64,000 bases of DNA from Enterobacter sp. EA-1 (GTDB lineage Bacteria; Pseudomonadota; Gammaproteobacteria; Enterobacterales; Enterobacteriaceae): the NCBI GenBank assembly GCA_002886105.1, contig CP025776.1, positions 248,001 through 312,000 of the forward strand, given 5' to 3'. Shown piece by piece: positions 11,881-24,477 of the stretch. The notes beneath the pieces were generated by a model. It was not told the DNA's origin, did no database searches, and saw nothing but the letters and a program-made list of their open reading frames with translations. Position 1 is the stretch's first letter; the number at the start of each line of letters is the position of its first letter. The position numbers were made by a program, and so were the translations under genes.

Positions 11881-12913
11881 TTAGCGGGGGTTCTGCCCGG
11901 CATGCGCGGGTCATCTTTATAGTGCGCAGTGGCAATCCGGGCGGCGCAGAACAGGGTCAGGCGGGCAAAGAAATAGAAAAAGGCCATCAGCCCGAGCACG
12001 GGAGCCAAATGCTGCGCCGGAAGGGGGATTTCACCAGCGAAGGCAGCGTCCAGTCATGACGATTTTAATGACTTCAAAGCCGATGGCGGCAATCAACGTC
12101 CCACGAATCAGCGCTTTTCTGCGCGGGCGATGACGAGGCAAGCGCCAGAAGATCCAGAAGAACAGCAGATAGTTGGCAAAATGGATATCACCAGACCAAT
12201 CAGTCGCCGGTGCCGGTTTCAGCCACTCAATGTAATCAAGGTACAGCGCCGAGATGATCATCTGCTGCGCCGCGCCGGCAATCGACGTGATCGACAGCGT
12301 AATGATCAGCGCCACCAGCAGACCTATCAGCGAGATGAAATCGCGGAAATATTTCACCCAGAGTTTCTCTTTGTCCTCGGGCATTGCGCTCCCAGACATC
12401 TCGCGACTGGGCGCGGATCGCTTCACGCAGGTTGCCCATCCAGTTGATGCCGGAATAGAGGGCGATAGCCAGCCCGACAATGCCGACGGTGGTACGTTGT
12501 TGCACTGCAATATTGATGGTGTTCTTCAGGGTCATGGCCATCGTCGGATCGCTGACGCTCATCAGGATCTTGTCGAAAATATCCTGCAACAGCGTGGGGT
12601 GCGAGGCGAGAACAAAACCGGCGGCGGCGAAGGAGACCATCAGTATCGGGATCATCGACAGAAACGAGAAATAGGTGATGGCAGCGCCAAACTGATTTCC
12701 CATACGATCGTTAAAGCGTTCCGTCGCGCGGATCAGGTGCGCAATCATCGGGCGTCGCTGGATTTTTTTCGCGGTGCTGGTCACCGTGCTCAGCGTACTG
12801 TTGAGCTTACCGCTGGCGGGACGTTTCTTTTCGGGGGGCTGCTCCGCCATCTTCCTGACGGGTTGGTAGTCGAGATCGTGCGTCGGGCGTTTTTCGTGGT
12901 TTTCCGGCGTCAT
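11881..12913 (-). CDS. yhjD: YhjD, YihY/BrkB-family inner-membrane protein, frameshifted
   Basis: Multi-pass membrane protein of the YihY/BrkB (UPF0761) family. E. coli YhjD is known for a mutation that relieves the need for Kdo on lipid A, so it has been proposed to move lipid IVA. The start at 12913 gives MTPENHEKRPTHDLDYQPVR; RFNDRMGNQFGAAITYFSFL, VALYSGINWMGNLREAIRAQ-type and the late RLPRHRPRRKALIRGT are visible. The C-terminus recovers as PRMPGRTPA with TAA at 11881-11883, one frame away from an early stop at 12031. Breaks are near 12378 (CCAGG turned into CCCGAGG), 12200 and 12050. It is followed downstream by yhjE in the same direction. Confidence 0.92.
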
Positions 12914-12970
12914 CAGGTGCGTTTTCCTTCTCCTGAATGGGTCATTGTGAAAATTATAGCCACCGGGGGG

Positions 12971-13873
12971 TTAATCGACATAATCTCTTAACGCGCCTGC
13001 CAGCCACTCCATAAACAGATGTACCCGGCGAGAAAGATTGCGGCGATGGGGGTAAATCAGCGACACCGGCATCGACTCTGCGCGGTATTGCGGCAGGATC
13101 TCCACCAGTTTTCCGCTGCGTAACGCATCGCGTACGCCAATGCGCGGCACCTGAATAATCCCCAGCCCGGCGAGGCAAGCAGCCTCGGTAAGTTTCGGTG
13201 CTGTTAACCGTCAGAATGCCGCCGGTTTTCACCCAACGAGTCTGATTATCCTGCCACAGCTCAAAGCCTTGCGGTCGTGTGCCGAGATTAACGGCGTAGT
13301 GCACCAGCGCATGGGAAGATAAGTCCTCCAGTGTTTCCGGATAGCCAAAACGCGCCAGATAATCCGGGCTGGCGCAGTTGATGATCGACAGGCGGCCCAA
13401 CTGGCGGGCGATCAGGCCGGAATCTTTCAGCGTTCCCACGCGCACCACGCAGTCAAACCCTTCGCGGATAATGTCCACCAGCCGGTCGCTGCTGCTCAGC
13501 TCCAGTTCAATGCCGGGATATTGTTGCAAAAACGCAGGTAGCCGCGGAATGACCAGGGTTTTTCGCGACGCCAACGGGCATATCTACCCGTAAACGGCCG
13601 CTGATGCTGGAAGGATCGTGCAAAAAAAGACCGTCCAGCTCGTCCATATTCGCCAACAGATCTTTTGCCCGCTCGTAATAGACCATCCCATCTTGCGTGA
13701 GCTGTACGCGTCGTGTGGTGCGGTGCAGTAACTGTGTACCGAGGTGGGTCTCCAGCGCACCGGATCTGCCGCGATACGCTACCTTTAGGAAGTCCCATTG
13801 AGTCTGCCGCCCGGGAGAAGCTCTCCAGTTCCGCTACGCGGATGAACAGTTGCATTGCGTAAATTTTATCCAT
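12971..13873 (-). CDS. yhjC: YhjC, LysR-type transcriptional regulator, frameshifted
   Basis: LysR-family DNA-binding regulator. The start at 13873 gives MDKIYAMQLFIRVAELESFS followed by RAADSMGLPKGSVSRQI, the winged helix-turn-helix. The effector domain includes NLVIPRLP-like, QQYPGIELELSSSDRLVDII, EGFDCVVRVGTLKDSGLIAR and INCASPDYLARFGYPETLE. Breaks lie near 13775, 13575 and 13190; the real end reads LRDYVD with TAA at 12971-12973. It is divergent from the SDR at 13993 across 119 bp, the usual LysR/target layout, so the SDR is the likely target (inference). Confidence 0.92.
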
Positions 13874-13992
13874 CGCGGCACGCTATTGTTATCTTCAGTG
13901 AAACAGTGAAGCGTAATTTAGCACCTTTATTGTTTTCAGGTCAGCTAATAAGCTTTTCTCACTCCCCTGATTCCAGCAAAAACGAGGTTCTT

Positions 13993-14752
13993 ATGACACA
14001 ACATATTGCAGTAGTGACTGGCGGTAGCCGTGGATTAGGTAAAAACGCGGCGCTGGAAGCTGGCGGCGAAAGGAATCGGCATTATCCTGACCTACAATAA
14101 TAACGCCGAAGATGCGCAACAGGTTGTGCGCGAAATTGAGCAAAAGGCGTAAAAGCAACGGCATTACAATTGAATGTCGGCGATAGCGCGAGTTTTCCCG
14201 CCTTTACCCATGAGGTGCAGGAACGACTGAGAACGGTATGGCAGCGGGAGACGTTTGATTATTTATTGAACAATGCCGGCATTGGCATTAACGCGTCGTT
14301 TGCCGACACCACGGAAGCGCAGTTTGACCAGTTGGTGAACATCCATTTTAAGGGACCGTTCTTCCTGACGCAGAGCCTGCTGCCGCTAATGAAAAACGGC
14401 GGGCGCATTCTCAATGTCTCCAGCGGCTTTGGCGCGTTTTTGCCAGCCGGGTTATGCCGCTTATGCTGCCATGAAAGGCGCGATGGAAGTGCTGACGCGC
14501 TATCAGGCGAAAGAGCTTGGTGCACGCGGCATTTCAGTCAATATCATTGCACCGGGGGCGATCGAGACCGACTTCGGCGGCGGCATGGTGCGTGATAATG
14601 AGCAGATTAATCAGCACATTGCCGCGCAAACTGCGCTCGGACGTGTGGGCTTGCCGGATGACATTGGCGATGCGATTGCCGCCCTGCTTAGCGATGAGTT
14701 GCACTGGATGAATGCGCAGCGTATTGAAGTTTCCGGGGGCATGTTCCTGTAA
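13993..14752 (+). CDS. SDR-family NAD(P)-dependent oxidoreductase, frameshifted
   Basis: Classical short-chain dehydrogenase/reductase. It starts MTQHIAVVTGGSRGLGKNAA with the TGxxxGxG cofactor loop. NNAGIGI and FKGPFFLTQSLL, ILNVSSGFGAF (catalytic serine), YAAYAAMKGAMEVLTRYQ (catalytic Tyr-x3-Lys) and IAPGAIETDFGGG follow, ending IEVSGGMFL. Breaks are near 14060 (extra G), 14148 (short A run) and 14450 (extra G). The substrate cannot be told from sequence. The divergent LysR gene yhjC is its likely regulator. A strong hairpin follows the stop. Confidence 0.87.
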
Positions 14753-14758
14753 AACGCG

Positions 14759-14790
14759 ACGCCCGGCAGGTTGAGTACCGCCGGGCGTTT
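14759..14790. terminator. Terminator between the SDR and the BOF-family gene
   Basis: Perfect 9-bp stem ACGCCCGGC / GCCGGGCGT with a 12-nt loop, then TT. It lies between convergent genes and may work both ways. Confidence 0.7.
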
Positions 14791-14795
14791 GGCGA

Positions 14796-15194
14796 TTATT
14801 GCTTCTGAAAGTGCGTGACTCTGACGCGAACCGGTTGTTGCTTTTTATCCAGCGAGCCGCTGACGCCCACCAGTTCATCGGGCGAGATGGATTTCCCGTC
14901 AAAAACCGCCATGGGAATATCAAGCTGTATCTGATCGGTTTTATCGCGGAACAGATAGACATCTTTGCCTTCTCTTTCCACCGAGTTACCGCGCAGCGAG
15001 ACCGATGCGCCGTCATGCAGGGCTTTGGCCTGCCGGATTGTCATGGTGCGGGCATCTTCCATGCCGCGATAGCCGTCATCCATTTTATGCGGCGGCGGCG
15101 GGGCTTTATCCGCCTTCAGGCCGGGTTGATCGTCTGCGAATGCTGTCATGGAGAACAGCGCCGCCAGACAGGCGGTCAGCATCATTTTCTTCAT
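14796..15194 (-). CDS. BOF/YgiW-YdeI family periplasmic OB-fold protein
   Basis: Small exported protein of the bacterial OB-fold (BOF, NirD/YgiW/YdeI) family, whose E. coli members help in peroxide, cadmium and acid stress. ATG at 15194 is preferred over in-frame codons upstream because AGGAGA lies 6 bp before it and it opens a clean signal peptide, [20 protein letters not shown]. The mature part has a proline-rich linker ([15 protein letters not shown]) and the domain core [36 protein letters not shown] and [19 protein letters not shown]. It is intact, at about 132 residues. The exact paralogue is not assigned. Confidence 0.85.
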   Translation of the reverse strand: MKKMMLTACLAALFSMTAFADDQPGLKADKAPPPPHKMDDGYRGMEDARTMTIRQAKALHDGASVSLRGNSVEREGKDVYLFRDKTDQIQLDIPMAVFDGKSISPDELVGVSGSLDKKQQPVRVRVTHFQKQ

Positions 15195-15262
15195 TACTTC
15201 TCCTGAACAGGACCAGAACACACTCCTAAGCCCGGCAGAGGTTGGAAAGGTATGCTGACGAA

Positions 15263-15795
15263 TTAGCCATTATTCCCATATTCATGTCGCAATAAGCCAA
15301 ATAGCCAGTCGTTTTGCCAGCGCCCCGCCAGCCACCGAGGGCTTCACGCAATTCCCCTTCCAGTATAAAACCGGTTTTTTCCAGTAAGCGCCGGGACGCG
15401 AGATTCCCTGACGTGACCGTGGCAACCAGTCGCCGGATACCGCCCTCGTTGAATGCGTAATCGCACAGCGCCTTTAGGGATTCCCGACCGTAGCCTTTGC
15501 CCTGCGCCTGCGGGGCGAACAGGAAGCCCACTTCGGCACAGTCATCTTCGCGGTGAATATATCCGGTTACCCCCAGCGGCATGTGCGTCGCATTGTCGCG
15601 GACGACCGTGCAGAGCCAGTGTCGGCTTCCCGGGGACCATTCCGGCAGTCGTGCTACGAATTGCTCGCGGATTTCCTCACTGGAGCGGGGATCCGCAACG
15701 TAGCGCATCACATCCGGTTGCAGCGAAAGAAAAAATGCCCAGTCGCTTTCAACGATCGGCGAGCAGATCAGTCTTGGGGTACGAAGCATTAGCAT
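15263..15795 (-). CDS. GNAT acetyltransferase, RimJ/RimL-like, frameshifted near the 3' end
   Basis: Acetyl-CoA-dependent N-acyltransferase of the ribosomal-protein acetylase type. It starts [20 protein letters not shown] and carries the acetyl-CoA loop [20 protein letters not shown] followed by [20 protein letters not shown]. After about 15340 the uncorrected frame gives a meaningless tail to 15226. The next frame gives the family-typical [19 protein letters not shown] with TAA at 15263-15265, so I end the gene there. The slip sits at a GCCCTCGG that looks like an altered CCTGG. The substrate is unknown. Confidence 0.8.
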
Positions 15796-15952
15796 CGTGA
15801 ATGTCTCCGGCGGTTTTTTACGGGTTCAAACGGCTGTCACTGATAATACGCAGTATCTGGAGCTATCTTTTAATGACTCATAAATAAAGAAAAAAATTAA
15901 GCGCTGATGTTGGCCAGTTAATTATTTCTACAGTTGTACTTAAAGGAAAATA

Positions 15953-17541
15953 ATGACACATACTGCCCCAGCTAGTACGGGTGAACAGTTTGAAAAGTGT
16001 ATTGCCGTTATTCGCGAGGCATCCATCGAAATTCTGTTGTTGCTCAATGCGCATTTCGATGAGGGAAAAGATCCCCGCTGGTTTCTGGAACAACTGGATA
16101 TTGCGCGCCTCAGTATGGGTGGATGGGGCGCAGTGGCTAAACGACTTAAACTCAACGATGCGGAATTAACACAGTTCACTTTACAACTTCGCCATTTGCA
16201 GCAGCTCGTTCCGCACTATGAGAGCGGGCAAAGCGTGACGGAAAACCAGCTTATCGCTGCGTTGCGTTTTGTGGCGGCGTTAGAGAATCTGCGCGCGAAG
16301 CAGCCGTTGCTGAGCTACAACACGTTGACAAAAGTGAGCGATGCGCAGCAGAAGCACGGCACTGGAGCAGTTGCGGGCGCTGGAGATGATGATCGCCTCG
16401 CTGGTGACGCAAGCATGGTCTGACCCTGACCGTCTGCGTAACCATCTGAAAGTGCAGTTTGGCGCAGACCGCGTGCGGCGCTGGCTGCGCGTTGGCGATC
16501 GTAACGATGTGTTAAGCGGCATGCGGTTTAGCGAACTGGCGCTGATGCTGATCGATAAGAAGGAGTTCAGCCAGCACTATGCGCGGATCTTCAATGACTC
16601 GTCGGTATTAACTCTGTTTCTGGAAACGCGTAAAACGCTACAGACGTTTCTGGATGATATCCGCCAGATACGTGCGGCGGCGATTGCGAACCAGCCGCTG
16701 ACGTCGAACCAACTGAGTCTGCTGGCGAGTTATTACCCGCAAATCACCGGGCCGGTACAGCGGGCATGGGAAGAGGGGCGCACGAAAACAAACCCCACCG
16801 CCTTACTGAAAGAAGCGGGAACGGGGTTGGACGCTTTCTGGGAACAAGCGCGGAAGAGAGATCGCGCGGCCGGAGGTGATGCAATGCCGATACGTGACAA
16901 TATCGAACCGCCCGCAAAACGTGCGGCGCGCAGCCGCGAGGAACGGGAGGTGATGCTCTCCGGCGCGTTGTGGGGTGCGGTGGGCGTGATGGTGCTGTTG
17001 ATGGTGATTGGCGCGTTCTGGATGTTTACCAGCGGGCTCTCCGTGCCGAAGACGCGTGGAAGCGGTATTACCGTTCCGATTGCCGAAGATCGTCATCGGA
17101 CATCGCCGAAGGAAGAACTGAGCAATATGGGTATTCCGCGCGATGAGAACAACTTCCGTTCGGCGATCGATCGGAATGACACCAAAGTGGTGTCGATGTT
17201 TTTACGCACGGGCATGAACTGGAAGCTCTCATGGACGGAACAGGCAATGGAGTCGGATTACCACGAGGTGCTGGACATGCTGCTCCGCTACCGACTGCAA
17301 ATGGATGAAAACCGGCCCTGTCGGCGGTTTATCACCACGTTGTCGCATGAAATGCTGGCAGGTAAAAAAGCTCACCTCAACGGCAAAAAATTATCTGAGG
17401 GCGTTCTGTACGCTGGACCCGGTGGTAGAGCGCCAGCGCTATGAGATGGAACAGGCGCAACTGCGTTATAAAGCGGACCCGTCCGACGAGAACCGTAAAC
17501 TGGCGGATATTCAGTCCGCCATTTATGACGTCATTGATTAA
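15953..17541 (+). CDS. STY4199-like HEPN-domain membrane protein with ankyrin-like tail, frameshifted
   Basis: About 530 residues. It resembles the Salmonella STY4199 family annotated as HEPN-domain; I recognise this only by general pattern. The N-terminal half is alpha-helical (SIEILLLLNAHFDEGKDPRW, LSMGGWGAVAKRLKLNDAEL). A single membrane helix (GALWGAVGVMVLLMVIGAFW) lies around residue 345. Beyond it is an acidic segment and a helical repeat, NFRSAIDRNDTKVVSMFLRT and YHEVLDMLLRYRLQMDEN, that looks like two ankyrin units. The end is IQSAIYDVID. Indels near 16357 and between 17310 and 17400 break it. It stands alone, between the divergent GNAT and a terminator. Function is unknown; HEPN folds are often RNases, but no catalytic RxxxxH was identified. 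Confidence 0.7.
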
Positions 17542-17548
17542 TCAAATC

Positions 17549-17580
17549 TGCCCGGTAGCGCGATGCTTGCCGGGCATTTT
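17549..17580. terminator. Terminator between the HEPN-like gene and treF
   Basis: TGCCCGG / CCGGGCA stem with a 15-nt loop and a TTTT tail, in the 41-bp gap between two convergent genes. Confidence 0.75.
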
Positions 17581-17582
17581 CA

Positions 17583-19238
<1,656 letters not shown>

Positions 19239-19546
19239 AGTGACGTTGGCCTCCGGATGTCGTCGTAAAAAAATGACGGGTGTTGCCCGGTTCTTTCATA
19301 AGCGTAGACATTCGCTTCGGTCTGTGAAAGACAAACTGTGCGTTTGATCACGTTTCTTTATCGGGCAACAGTCTGCAAATTTTTCATAACCTTTTGTTTA
19401 TTAATGAACAAAACGGGTAACCCAACGGCTGGCGCAGCGGCGAAATTCGGAGCATTCGTTTTGCAACGATTTGTGAATAATCCCCCCGCTGCACATTCAC
19501 GCAGGGTGAGAGTAGGGGGATTGCCCGTCATAAAGAGGAAGCGCCG
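19239..19546. other. treF-GNAT divergent intergenic region
   Basis: About 300 bp without a convincing gene, AT-rich from 19340 to 19410. It must hold the promoters of treF (minus) and of the GNAT gene (plus). I could not pick a clear -10/-35 pair. Confidence 0.5.
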
Positions 19547-19956
19547 TTGGAACTCGCCACTATTACGTTAGAGCAATGTCTCGATATCCGCCATGCGGTA
19601 CTGTGGCCGCAGCTTGAGCGCGACGCCTCGCGCGTGGAAGGCGATGAGCACGCCTCGGCATTATGGCGTGCTGGCGCAGCAGCAGGTCGTCAGTTGTTTA
19701 TCGGTATTTTGCTCGGCGTCGATCGTCACTGCCAGATCCGCAAATTCGCCACCGTGCAGGACCAGCAACAGCGTGGGTTTGGCGGCTTTTGTTGCGCTCG
19801 GTGCTCGAACGGTTAGTGCAAATGGGCATGGCGTCGGTACAGCTGGACGCCAGAACATCGGCAGTACCGTTCTATACCCGCTTTGGTTTTATTGCCGAAG
19901 GGACGCCGTTCTGTAAAAAAGGGGTGGAGTACATTCGCATGTCGCGCGGGTTATAA
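19547..19956 (+). CDS. GNAT-family acetyltransferase (ElaA/PhnO-like size), frameshifted
   Basis: Small GNAT enzyme. A TTG start at 19547, 7 bp after GAGGA, gives an N-terminus reading (M)ELATITLEQCLDIRHAVLWP. The C-terminal half, VLERLVQMGMASVQLDART and AVPFYTRFGFIAEGTPFCKK then GVEYIRMSRGL, is the GNAT motif B with the Tyr-Arg-Phe-Gly-Phe turn. Indels near 19665 and 19790 put the middle in other frames. Corrected, it should be about 137 residues. The ligand is not predictable; being next to agmatine genes it could act on a polyamine, but nothing in the sequence proves that. Confidence 0.75.
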
Positions 19957-19960
19957 AACG

Positions 19961-19984
19961 CCCGGCGACATGGCTGCCGCCGGG
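19961..19984. terminator. Hairpin between the GNAT gene and aguA
   Basis: CCCGGC / GCCGGG with a 12-nt loop lies between the convergent stops; there is no T tract. Confidence 0.45.
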
Positions 19985-19991
19985 AGGAGGG

Positions 19992-21080
19992 TTAACGCGG
20001 GATCTGCTGGGTAATACAGTGGATGTTGCCGCCGCCGAGCAAAATTTCGCGCGCCGGGACACCGGTAATGACAAAGCCCGGGTACATCTCTTCAAACAGC
20101 GCCAGCGCTTTGGCATCGGTTGCCGCATCCAGCAGCGGGAAAATAATCTGCTGATTGCTGATCAGATAGTTGACGTAGGAACCGGCCGGGGCGGTTGCCT
20201 TCATGGCGTTCAATCGCCGTGCCTTTTCCACACCAATGGTCTCTTCCGCACTGGCGTACAGCGGTTGCGGAGAGGGCATTCTCCAGACTTTCAGCGTGCG
20301 ACCCTGCGCATCCTTCACGTTTTCCAGCACATTGAGGGCTGCAACGGAGCGGGCGTACTGCGGATCGTTCTGGTCGTCGGTCCAGTGCAGCGCCACTTCG
20401 CCGAGGACGCACGAAGCAGCACATATTGTCGATGTGGCCATCGGTTTCGTCATTAAACACACCGTCCGGCAGCCAGATTATCTGCGATACGCCAAGATAG
20501 TCGCGCAACTGCTGCTCAATCTGATCTTTGCTTAACCCCGGGTTGCGGTTCGGGTTCAGCAGGCATTCGGCAGTGGTCAGCAATGTGCCTTCGCCATCGA
20601 CGTGGATCGAGCCGCCTTCCAGAATCAAATCCGTGTGGTAACAAGGCATCTGGTGGTAGTTCGCCACCTGAGCCGCGACCTGCTGATCGCGGTCCCACGG
20701 CGCGTACAACCCGCCGTTGAAGCCGCCCCAGAGGCGTTAAACGTCCAGCTAATACCACGCCGTTCGCCCGCCGCATTCAGCACCACGGTGGGGCCGGTGT
20801 CGCGCATCCAGAGGCGTCATCGCTCTCCATCTCCACCAGCGTCACTTCTGCGGGCAGGGTGGCGCGCGCTTTGGTCATCTCAGCGGCCGGGACGCCCATA
20901 ATAACCGGTGTACTGCGCGAGATTGCCTTTGCGACGGCGGCAAAAGCCTGTTGTGCAGGGGCGGCATCTGCGCGCCAGTTATCTGTGCGGTAAGGCCAAA
21001 TCATCCATACCGCACGGGTGCGGCGCCCACTCTGCGGGCATGGCGAACCCATCTTTCACCGGCGTGGTCAGCTGTGACAT
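19992..21080 (-). CDS. aguA: AguA, agmatine deiminase, frameshifted
   Basis: Hydrolyses agmatine to N-carbamoylputrescine and ammonia (guanidino-modifying superfamily). Corrected protein features: MPAEWAPH at the N-terminus, [80 protein letters not shown] (catalytic Asp/His) and the C-terminal cysteine loop [18 protein letters not shown]. Breaks lie near 21010, 20815, 20737 and 20410; at 20815 and 20737 CCTGG reads CCTCTGG. The start at 21080 is 3 bp downstream of the aguB stop and its ribosome-binding site (GGAG) overlaps the end of aguB, so the two are co-translated. Together they turn agmatine into putrescine. Confidence 0.92.
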
Positions 21081-21083
21081 CGG

Positions 21084-21974
21084 TTAGCTCCTTACGCTGC
21101 CATCAGAAGTGGCGATGGCGCCATACATGTTCGGGCGACGATCGCGGAACAAACCCCGGGCGGCGCGCTGCGCGGCAACGGCATCCAGATCGAAAGTGTG
21201 CACCAGCACCGCTTCGTCGGTTTTGTTCGCCTGCTCCACCAGTGCGCCGGTCTGATCGGCAATGAAAGAGGAGCCGTAGAAGGTCATTTCCGGTGGGGCC
21301 TTCAATGTATTTGCTGGCTTCGGTGCCAATACGGTTAGAGGCAATCACCGGAATGACGTTAGCGGCAGCGTGGCCCTGCTGGACGCGGGTCCAGTGCGGC
21401 TGGCTGTCGATGTCCGGGTAGGCAGGTTCCGAGCCGATGGCCGTCGGGTAGAAGATCACTTCTGCACCCCTGCAGCGCCGAGGCAACGCGCGGTTTCCGG
21501 GAACCACTGATCCCAGCAGATGCCAACGCCGACTTTGGCATAGCGGGTGTTCCACACTGGTAGCCGGTATCGCGGGATAAAGAACTGTTTTCCTGATAAG
21601 CCGGGCCGTTCGGAATATGGGTTTTACGGTAGGTGTCCAGCACGCTGCCGTCGGCATCGATCATCACCAGCGAGTTGTAATAAGCGTTGTTGCTCTTTTC
21701 AAACAGGCTCAGCGGCAGCACCACTTCCAGCTCTTTTGCCAGCGCAGAGAAGTGTTTAATCAGCGGGCTGGTGGCGACTTCCTGCGCCAGCGCGTAGTGT
21801 TCCGGGCTTTGGTCGATGCAGAAATAGGGCGCAGCGAACAGCTCCTGAATCAGGATGATCTGCGCGCGCCTTTGCTGTGGGCTTCACGGACCCGAGGGCG
21901 TTCAGCGTTCTGAATGTTTTTTCCAGATCCCAGCTACAGGCCATTTGCGTTGCGGCGACTGTGACATTTCTCAT
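21084..21974 (-). CDS. aguB: AguB, N-carbamoylputrescine amidase, frameshifted
   Basis: Nitrilase-superfamily amidase that converts N-carbamoylputrescine to putrescine, CO2 and ammonia. The start MRNVTVAATQMACSWDLEKT is typical. Later come the lysine segment (YRKTHIPNGPAYQE), the region of the catalytic cysteine VGICWDQWFPE (recoverable near 21510 after correction) and the end DLDAVAAQRAARGLFRDRRP. Indels are near 21870, 21560, 21480 and 21310. It is first in the aguB-aguA operon, which is divergent from a LysR-type regulator with 130 bp between them. Confidence 0.9.
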
Positions 21975-22104
21975 AAAAAAATCTCCCGTGGTTCTCAGTT
22001 CAGGCAGTGCAGATCATCAGCACTTATTTTGCTGCAAACTATAGCAACGAAAACCGTTATGCATAAAATGTATTGTTATCATAAAAACATGAACAGGATG
22101 CATA

Positions 22105-23004
22105 GTGGCTATTGATCTGAACTTGCTGCGGCTGGTGCCGATTCTGGCGAAAGAGAAAAATGTCACCCGCGCGGCGCAAAAGCGAACCTTTCCCAGTCGG
22201 CGTTTAGCCATGCGCTGAACCGCCTGCGCGAGCAGTTAAACGATGAGATGTTTATCCGCACCCGCAACGGTATGGAGCCCACGCCCTATGCAGCGATGAT
22301 GATCCCGGTGATTGAGAATGCGCTCAGCAAGCTGGATACCGCCACGCGCGGGCCGAGCCACTTCGATCCGCTGCGCGATGCGCACACCTTTATATTGGCG
22401 CGGTGGATTACTTCGAATTTATGTTTATGCCCGTGCTGACGGCGCGCTTTAAAACCATCGCGCCCAATGTGCGGTTGTCTGTCGATATTCTCTCGGAGAC
22501 GATAAAAGTTGAAAGGGTGGAGAAGGGGCAACTGGATGCGTTTATCGGCGTGGATAATGTGCAACATATTCCGCACTATTTTAATAAGCATCCGCTGGTC
22601 TCTGACCATTTTGTGGCCATTGCCTCTGTCGAGCGCCACGATTTACCTGAACAACTTGACGATGAAACATCTGGTCAGCGAACCGCAAATTCATTTACCG
22701 GCGGTCAGTTCCGGTGCGGATCACATTGACGGTTGGCTGTTGTCGCAGCATCTTTATCGCCCGCTGGCGACGGTGGTGCAGAGTTATGCCGTTGGTGGGC
22801 GTGTGGCGGTGGCGTCTGGTTATTTGATGTGCGTGCCTTTTCGCATCGCGCAGGAGCTGGCGAAAATGTTGCCGCTGCGAATTCTGGATCTGCCGGACGG
22901 CGCGCCATCGTACGATTTATTGCTCCCTTACCCACCGGTTGTATGACTACCAGCCTGCGGTCCAGTGGCTGATTAATGAGTTAAAAACGGTGCGGATAGC
23001 GTGA
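22105..23004 (+). CDS. LysR-type regulator divergent from aguBA, frameshifted
   Basis: LysR-family regulator, probably controlling aguBA (inference from the divergent layout). The GTG start at 22105, 6 bp after AGGA, gives (M)AIDLNLLRLVPILAKEKNV followed by TRAAQ and SQSAFSHALNRLREQLNDE, the helix-turn-helix, and FIRTRNGMEPTPYAA. The effector domain shows FYIGAVDYFEFMFMPVLTAR, DAFIGVDNVQHIPHYFNKH and GYLMCVPFRIAQELAKMLPL. The corrected end is INELKTVRIA with TGA at 23002-23004. Breaks are near 22187, 22395, 22660 and 22935. Length (~300 residues) is usual for the family. Confidence 0.86.
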
Positions 23005-23127
23005 CACCCTTGTGCCGGAAGAAGACGGGAAACACGTTGCCAGTTCACGCCCGGATAAGAAAAAAAATTACGCCCGTTTTATCCCTGCCCAAACAGCGTT
23101 GAACTGTGCTGACAGAGAGCGTTTGAA

Positions 23128-23151
23128 CCCCGGAAGCCGAGGCTTCCGGGG
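23128..23151 (-). terminator. Hairpin downstream of potE
   Basis: Eleven-base arms CCCCGGAAGCC / GGCTTCCGGGG nearly touching (2 nt between), 8 bp after the potE stop. It is probably the end of the speF-potE transcript. Confidence 0.65.
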
Positions 23152-23159
23152 GGCAGACC

Positions 23160-24477
23160 TCAACTGTGTTTGTTGGTCAGTTCAAAGCGTGGTGAAACCA
23201 GTCCGTACAGCGTCCAGCCGAGGAAGGTCACAATCGAGCCGTAGAGCATGGCTTCTTCACCGGAGGAGTAAAGCGCGTAGAAGCTGTACAGCGCACCGAT
23301 AAAGGCGACAGCGTTAGCGACTTTGGCTTTCGACGGGCTAACGTTGGCCATTTTCTGAATGATAACCAGCGCAGCCATCGACAGAATGTACGGGATGATG
23401 TTCGTGACCACTGCCAGATTGACCAGCACGTTAAACTGGCTGTTCAGCGATGGGCTGATGGTCATCAGCGATAATCCACTCTGGATGACCACAATGGTCA
23501 GCATCCCCTGCACCGGCGCATCCACTTTCGTCACGCGTGAGAAGATTTTCGGGAAATAACCTTCGTCAGCAGAAGATTTAAAGACCTGTGCAATGGTGAA
23601 CTGCCAGCCCAGCAGCGAACCGCAACAGGACATGATCATCAGTGCCATGATCACTTTCCCGACTTCCGGGGTAAACATCTGCGCAAAAGCCAGCCCGAAC
23701 GGCGCGGTGGAGTTCGCCAGTCCATATTCGGGACAATCCCGGCAATCACGTTGGTGGAGACGATGTAAATTACCGCTGCGCCCAGTGTGCCGCCCAGTAC
23801 TGCAATCGGCACGTTACGTTCCGGGTTTTCCACTACTTCTGCGTTTGCACAAGCCGACTCCAGACCGAGGAATGCCCACAATGTCATGGCAATAGACGAA
23901 CCGACCGCACTGAAGAACGGAACGTTGTGTGGGTTCCATGAGGCGACATACAGACTCGGGCTAAACCAGAACCAGCCGATGATGCACAGGCCCACCACCG
24001 GAATGATCACCCCCCAGACGGTGATACTGCTGATCTGCCCGGTAATGCGCGCACCGCCGAAGTTAGCTACGGTGCAAATCCACAATACGCCAATCGTCGC
24101 GAGGCCAATCTGTACCGGCGACAGCGATGCACCGAACAGTTCGGTACCGTAACCCACCGCGGAAATCGCAATGGCCACGTTGGCAATCAGCAGCGACATG
24201 CCATAGGTGTAGTTCGCCATAAAGTTGCCGGATTTGCCGAACGCATACTCCGCATAGCCGCCCATGCCGCCGGATTTGCGGCTGAACATACCGCACTTGG
24301 CGAATGCCCATGCCAGCGCCATCGAACCTACGGCGGTCACCAGCCGGAGATTATCGAGATGGTACCGACTTCCGCCAGCTTGGTGGGCAGCATAATAATC
24401 CCGGAGCCCATCATATTGACCATGGTCAGAATGGTGAGCTGGAGAACGCCCATCTTATTGGATTTTTTAGCACTCAT
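23160..24477 (-). CDS. potE: PotE, putrescine:ornithine antiporter, frameshifted
   Basis: APC-superfamily inner-membrane exchanger that lets ornithine in and putrescine out, paired with SpeF. ATG at 24477 overlaps the speF stop (ATGA). The corrected sequence closely follows E. coli PotE: SNKMGVLQLTILTMVNMMGS, GIIMLPTKLAEVGTISIIS, KSGGMGGYAEYAFGKSGNFM, FLGLESACANAEVVENPERN, CCGSLLGWQFTIAQVFKSSA and the end GLVSPRFELTNKHS. Breaks: about 24345 (CCTGG turned into CCGG) and 23715 (one A lost). About 439 residues. The pair gives acid-inducible putrescine production and export. Confidence 0.95.
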
